Translations under genes and position numbers: made by a program
The notes under the pieces: generated by a model
The model's database searches: none
What the model saw: only the letters and a program-made list of their open reading frames with translations
What the model was told of the DNA's origin: nothing
DNA from: Saprospiraceae bacterium
Lineage (GTDB): Bacteria; Bacteroidota; Bacteroidia; Chitinophagales; Saprospiraceae
Length of the DNA stretch: 9,563 nucleotides
Direction of reading: 5' to 3'
Assembly: GCA_013042795.1 (NCBI GenBank)
Contig: JABDPK010000050.1
Coordinates: forward strand, 1-9,563
Shown: positions 5,760 through 9,563 of the stretch, one piece after another
How the letters are laid out: each line of letters begins with the position of its first letter
Position numbering within the stretch: the stretch's first letter is position 1

Positions 5760-7784
5760 ATGTCATTTAAACTTATTTCAAAGTATCAGCCAACAGGCGA
5801 TCAGCCTGAAGCAATCAATCAATTGGTAAATGGTGTTGAAACAAGTGATCGCGCACAGGTACTCCTGGGAGTGACCGGATCCGGTAAGACCTTTACTGTA
5901 GCAAATGTTATTGAAAAAGTCCAGAGACCGACACTTGTACTTACGCATAATAAAACTTTGACTGCTCAACTTTACGGTGAATTAAAAGAGTTTTTCCCTG
6001 ATAATGCTGTTGAATATTTTGTGTCATATTACGATTATTATCAGCCTGAAGCCTATATTTCTGTTAATGACACTTATATAGAAAAAGATCTTTCAATCAA
6101 TGAAGAAATAGATAAACTTAGATTGAGGGCTACTTCTTCATTATTATCAGGCCGGAGGGATGTGATTATAGTTTCTTCTGTATCCTGCATATTTGGAATG
6201 GGAAATCCTGAAGACTATAAGTCAGGGATTATCAGACTACAACCCGGGCAGCATTTTTCACGAAACCAGTTCCTGTACAAGTTGGTCGAAATACTTTATT
6301 CAAGAACAGAAAGCGATTTTAAACGAGGCACGTTCCGGGTTAAAGGTGATACAATTGATATCAATCTTCCATATGTAGAATTTGGATACAGGATTACCTT
6401 TTTCGGTGATGAAATAGAAACAATAGACAGGATAGACACGGATAGCGGTAAAAGGGAGATTTCCCTGGAACATGCCGCAATCTTCCCTGCGAATCTGTAT
6501 GTTGCCCCAAGGGACAGGTTCCAGTATATTATAAAAGATATCGAGGATGAACTTGCAGATCATGAAAAATTCTTTGAACAGGAAGGCCGTTTCCTTGAAG
6601 CCAAAAGAATTAGGGAGCGCGTAACCTTCGATCTTGAAATGATGCGTGAGCTCGGTTATTGCAACGGTGTAGAGAATTATTCAAGGTTCTTTGATGGACG
6701 CAATGCAGGGACAAGACCTTTCTGTCTCCTGGACTATTTTCCTGAGGACTGGATGATGATCATAGATGAAAGCCATGTGACTATTCCACAGGTACGGGGA
6801 ATGTGGGGTGGAGACAGGGCCAGGAAACTGAATCTTGTCAATTTCGGATTCAGATTGCCTTCAGCACTAGATAACAGACCTTTAAGTTTTTCAGAATTCG
6901 AAAATATTATCAACCAGGTGATCTATGTGAGCGCCACCCCGGGAGACTATGAACTGGAGCAAACTGAAGGCCTTGTTGTTGAACAGATTGTGAGACCGAC
7001 TGGCCTCCTGGATCCACCGATCCAAGTACGTCCGAGCATCAATCAAATTGACGACTTGCTTGATGAAATCAACCTGCGGATAGTAAAGGAAGAAAGAGTT
7101 CTTGTGACTACTCTTACCAAGAGAATGGCCGAAGAGTTAACAAAATATCTTGTCAAATTAGATATTAAGGTGCGTTATATTCATTCAGAAGTTGATACAC
7201 TGGACAGGGTAGAAATTATAAGGGACCTGAGACTGGGTGTTTTCGATGTTCTCGTAGGGGTAAATCTTCTCAGGGAAGGACTTGATCTTCCAGAAGTATC
7301 GCTGGTAGCAATTCTGGATGCAGATAAGGAAGGTTTTCTCAGGAATAACCGGTCATTAACACAGACTGCCGGACGAGCTGCCAGGAATGCCAATGGGTTG
7401 GTTATATTCTATGCTGATTCTGTGACTAACAGCATGCAAAAAACCATAGATGAAACAAATCGGAGAAGAACCATTCAAATCGCTCACAATGAAAAACATG
7501 GCATTACACCGACAACAGTATCCAAATCCAGGGAGGAAATAATGGCTCAAAATTCGATTCTTGATGTGCGTGGGTCTCAAAAGAGAGCATATATTGAACC
7601 TGATGAACTGGATATCGCAGCTGATCCTATCCTGGAATATATGAACAAGGACCAGATCAAAAGACTAATCGATGAAACTCAAGCCAAAATGAAAAAAGCC
7701 GCTAAGGAACTCGATTTCATAACTGCAGCACAATACAGGGATGAGCTTTTTGCATTAAAGAAGAAGATAAAAGCTTCTGTATAA
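5760..7784 (+). CDS. uvrB: Excinuclease ABC subunit UvrB
   Basis: UvrB is the damage-verifying helicase-like subunit of nucleotide excision repair; UvrA loads it and it recruits UvrC. The 674-residue length is normal and every key motif is visible. Walker A is GVTGSGKTFT (38-47). The damage-probing beta-hairpin begins at SYYDYYQPEAY (89-99). DESH (336-339) is the Walker B box, SATPG (391-395) motif III, and GVNLLREGLDLPEVSL (500-515) motif V. QTAGRAARN (535-543) is motif VI, with Ala where E. coli has Ile (QTIGRAARN), a form I associate with Bacteroidota. A C-terminal UVR domain (about 630-668) contacts UvrC. Translation starts at the ATG giving MSFKLISKYQPTGDQPEAI, the usual UvrB N-terminus. 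There is no recognisable SOS box in the short upstream gap. UvrA and UvrC are not in this window. Confidence 0.98.
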   Translation: MSFKLISKYQPTGDQPEAINQLVNGVETSDRAQVLLGVTGSGKTFTVANVIEKVQRPTLVLTHNKTLTAQLYGELKEFFPDNAVEYFVSYYDYYQPEAYISVNDTYIEKDLSINEEIDKLRLRATSSLLSGRRDVIIVSSVSCIFGMGNPEDYKSGIIRLQPGQHFSRNQFLYKLVEILYSRTESDFKRGTFRVKGDTIDINLPYVEFGYRITFFGDEIETIDRIDTDSGKREISLEHAAIFPANLYVAPRDRFQYIIKDIEDELADHEKFFEQEGRFLEAKRIRERVTFDLEMMRELGYCNGVENYSRFFDGRNAGTRPFCLLDYFPEDWMMIIDESHVTIPQVRGMWGGDRARKLNLVNFGFRLPSALDNRPLSFSEFENIINQVIYVSATPGDYELEQTEGLVVEQIVRPTGLLDPPIQVRPSINQIDDLLDEINLRIVKEERVLVTTLTKRMAEELTKYLVKLDIKVRYIHSEVDTLDRVEIIRDLRLGVFDVLVGVNLLREGLDLPEVSLVAILDADKEGFLRNNRSLTQTAGRAARNANGLVIFYADSVTNSMQKTIDETNRRRTIQIAHNEKHGITPTTVSKSREEIMAQNSILDVRGSQKRAYIEPDELDIAADPILEYMNKDQIKRLIDETQAKMKKAAKELDFITAAQYRDELFALKKKIKASV

Positions 7785-7824
7785 CTCAATTGGTAGATTT
7801 ATTTCGTTAATATTTCTATAATAA

Positions 7825-7856
7825 TTGGCCTAGATGAAACAAATTGAATATGTTTC
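7825..7856 (+). promoter_or_regulatory. Candidate promoter for the OmpA-domain gene
   Basis: TTGG (7825-7828) and TATGTTTC (7849-7856) resemble the Bacteroidota -33 (TTG) and -7 (TAnnTTTG, one mismatch) elements. The 21-nt gap between TTG and the -7 box fits the usual spacing. The leader would be about 55 nt to the ATG at 7917. The 132-bp gap after uvrB makes an independent promoter likely. Confidence 0.35.
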
Positions 7857-7916
7857 CTATTACATTTTATGAGTCAACTAATATTGATTAATTAAAGTAT
7901 ATTGCTTTTTAGATCT

Positions 7917-9164
7917 ATGACTTTACGACGAAATCTTCAGACAGGCTTGTTGTCCATGCTATTTTCTGTTTTCACAATTATTGTGATTTCACAGGATGTT
8001 ACTTTATATAATCCTTCGTTCGAGGATTACCCACATCCTGGCGCAGTTAATGAATACAATATAGCCACCGAAATTGACGGATGGTTCGATTGTGCAACAT
8101 ATAATGGTTTCGCAGGAGAAACACCACCGGATATCCATGATGGTTCCAACCAGATTGAATCCTTCTGGAAAAATACAATGCACTCTGCACATGGCAGAAC
8201 TTATCTCGGTATGGTTGTAAGGGATAATGAATCCTGGGAAGCATTATCGCAGCGTCTTGCGACACCTTTGAGAAAAGGACGGTGTTATGAATTTTCGATA
8301 TACCTTGCCCGATCTGATAATTACTGGAGTTCGAGGAGAGTAGATGATCCCGATGATCCTGAACAGAATTTTATAAAGCCGGCCGTTTTTCAATTATGGG
8401 GCGGTACGGGAAGATGTGGAGACAGAGAACTTCTTGCGGTTTCTGATCCCGTAGATTATAAGGAATGGAAACAGAACACTTTTATCATAGAACCAAAGTT
8501 TGATTACCATTTTATTACTATTCAGGTATTTTATGAAACACCTGTACTTTGGCCTTATAACGGCCATATTCTTGTTGATGGCGCTTCAGAATTCAAGCTG
8601 GTTGACTGCGATGAACCTGAGTACGTTGTTTTTGAACGAGAAAAGAAGGAAAAAGAAATTAAGACCAGGAAAATGCCTGCGCACAAAGCCAAATCCAGGA
8701 AAACTGAAGTTTTCAATCGGGAAAAACGGCAAAATGAAGTGGATACAATAGTTTATGTGCGACCATCAAATGAAAAGATACTGGCTGAACTTGACAGGAA
8801 AACAGTTAAAAAAGGGCAGCGTATAAAAATTGATAAACTGTATTTTGAGGCTGATACAACATCCATTGGCGTTGAATCTTACCAGGTTTTAAATGAAGTT
8901 TATGAGTTCTTAAACGATAATACAGATATCATTGTTGAGATAGGTGGACATACTAACGGAATACCACCTCATACGTACTGTGACAAACTTTCTCAGGCCA
9001 GGGCGGAAGCTGTGGCAAAATATTTGATTAATAAAGGTATAGATAGCGAGAGAGTACAGTCAAAAGGATATGGAAAACGCAGGCCAATTTCTTCAAACAG
9101 TACAGATGAAGGTCGAAAAAAGAATCAAAGAGTGGAAATTAGAATAATCAGCATGGATAGTTAA
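7917..9164 (+). CDS. Secreted protein with N-terminal carbohydrate-binding-like module and C-terminal OmpA peptidoglycan-binding-like domain
   Basis: From the ATG at 7917 the protein has 415 residues; an in-frame TTG at 7902 would add five. I prefer the ATG because it gives a standard signal peptide: Arg4-Arg5, hydrophobic 11-24, likely cleavage after Ser25. Residues 30-231 form a beta-rich module with NPSFED (32-37), GRTYLGMVVRDN (93-104), GRCYEFSIYLARS (121-133) and four cysteines (59, 123, 167, 231). It resembles galactose-binding-like jelly-roll modules of Bacteroidota surface proteins; no ligand can be assigned. A Lys/Arg/Glu-rich linker (238-300) follows. The OmpA-like domain (about 303-411) has LYFEADTTSI, EIGGHTNG, LSQARAEAVAKYL and KNQRVEIRI. 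In that domain the family's diaminopimelate-binding Arg is present (Arg362), but the partner Asp is Asn347. It is probably periplasmic or outer-membrane-associated and anchored near the cell wall; a structural role is inferred. Confidence 0.85.
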   Translation: MTLRRNLQTGLLSMLFSVFTIIVISQDVTLYNPSFEDYPHPGAVNEYNIATEIDGWFDCATYNGFAGETPPDIHDGSNQIESFWKNTMHSAHGRTYLGMVVRDNESWEALSQRLATPLRKGRCYEFSIYLARSDNYWSSRRVDDPDDPEQNFIKPAVFQLWGGTGRCGDRELLAVSDPVDYKEWKQNTFIIEPKFDYHFITIQVFYETPVLWPYNGHILVDGASEFKLVDCDEPEYVVFEREKKEKEIKTRKMPAHKAKSRKTEVFNREKRQNEVDTIVYVRPSNEKILAELDRKTVKKGQRIKIDKLYFEADTTSIGVESYQVLNEVYEFLNDNTDIIVEIGGHTNGIPPHTYCDKLSQARAEAVAKYLINKGIDSERVQSKGYGKRRPISSNSTDEGRKKNQRVEIRIISMDS

Positions 9165-9235
9165 ATACTGGATTGCAGGATAGTGTCGGATGATATAATT
9201 GAATAAATTTATTTTAAAATTAAATTGTAATCAGA

Positions 9236-9563
9236 ATGAAATGGAAGGGTTTAATAATTGTTGGGCTTGTATTGAGTAGTATCTTCCTGGGTGCTTATTA
9301 TCCAAATGTAAATTACAGTCAGAAAGAGAGCCTCATTCTGAATGCTGTGATCAATTACCTTGATGTATTACATTTCAAGCCAAAGTCCATTGATGATGAT
9401 TTCTCCTCTCAGGCTTTTGATGAATTCATTGAAAGTGTCGATCCAGGCAAAAGGTTTCTTATTCAGTCAGAAATAGATCAACTGAGTATCTATAAGGATA
9501 AGATCGATGACAATGTCCGAAACAGATCATTCGAATTTTTTGATGCAGCTTATGATATAATTC
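9236..9563 (+). CDS. Tail-specific protease (Tsp/Prc-type S41 peptidase), N-terminal part (3' truncated by window)
   Basis: An ATG at 9236 opens a frame that runs to the window end, giving 109 complete codons. Residues 1-20 (MKWKG then a hydrophobic run) form a signal peptide or N-terminal anchor. The remainder matches the helical N-terminal domain of tail-specific proteases (Prc/Tsp), in the usual order: a helix ending INYLDVLHFKPKSIDDDFS, then FDEFIESVDPGKRFLIQSEID and a following helix with FEFFDAAYDII. The family pattern is roughly L..LHY..k.lDD.lS...fd.yl..LDp.k.yFl..Di. The PDZ domain and catalytic Ser/Lys core would lie beyond the window, so activity cannot be checked. Prc degrades periplasmic proteins from their C-termini and affects cell-wall hydrolase turnover in other bacteria. 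It starts 71 bp after the OmpA-domain gene. This is a different S41 subfamily from the protease at 3213-4847. Confidence 0.8.
   Translation, partial: MKWKGLIIVGLVLSSIFLGAYYPNVNYSQKESLILNAVINYLDVLHFKPKSIDDDFSSQAFDEFIESVDPGKRFLIQSEIDQLSIYKDKIDDNVRNRSFEFFDAAYDII

Noticed and set aside
6300..6563. An 87-codon - strand open frame inside uvrB.
   Set aside because: It lies wholly opposite a UvrB sequence with all motifs intact and shows no features of a real protein.
8500..8751. An 83-codon + strand open frame with a hydrophobic start and a basic end.
   Set aside because: It overlaps the OmpA-domain gene in another frame; its basic end simply reflects the lysine-rich linker codons.
9202..9220. Palindromes AATAAATTTATT and ATTTTAAAAT before the Prc-type gene.
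   Set aside because: They are pure A/T self-complementary strings, expected by chance in such AT-rich spacer DNA, and lack promoter-like elements.

Overview
The window looks like an ordinary chromosomal segment of a member of the Bacteroidota, most likely near the Saprospiria. Three things point there. One is the family mix: a long-form LspA beside a cysteine-poor TraR/DksA protein, a UvrB with the variant QTAGRAARN motif, and an OmpA-domain protein with an N-terminal carbohydrate-binding-like module. The second is the lack of clear Shine-Dalgarno sequences. The third is the presence of TAnnTTTG-type -7 promoter elements. The DNA is AT-rich and strongly so between genes. I see no rRNA, tRNA, insertion sequence, phage gene or CRISPR array, and no gene-free stretch longer than about 200 bases.

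Layout. Bases 1-290 hold the 3' end of a CPBP-family membrane protease. At 436-1528, on the + strand, a DksA/TraR-like transcription factor is followed by lspA (lipoprotein signal peptidase, TTG start), probably as one operon. From 1534 to 5702 five genes lie on the - strand. In transcription order they are a YbfF-like alpha/beta hydrolase, a CtpA-type S41 PDZ protease, tsaB (tRNA t6A modification), and two tandem cysteine-free ArsR-type repressors. The protease and tsaB are 17 bp apart and surely co-transcribed. The ArsR genes are preceded by larger AT-rich gaps with palindromes and a terminator-like hairpin, so they are probably separate units. uvrB (5760-7784, +) diverges from the hydrolase across 57 bp. 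It is followed by a secreted OmpA-domain protein (7917-9164, +) and the first 109 codons of a second S41 protease, of the Tsp/Prc type (9236 to the window end, +).

Functionally this is mostly housekeeping: nucleotide excision repair, t6A synthesis, lipoprotein maturation and envelope proteolysis. An envelope theme runs through it (CPBP protease, LspA, two different S41 proteases, an OmpA-like protein), but nothing shows that these act as one pathway. I did not find a convincing new system. The least explained parts are the tandem ArsR pair with its palindromic upstream DNA, and the OmpA-domain protein, which has Asn in place of the usual peptidoglycan-binding Asp.
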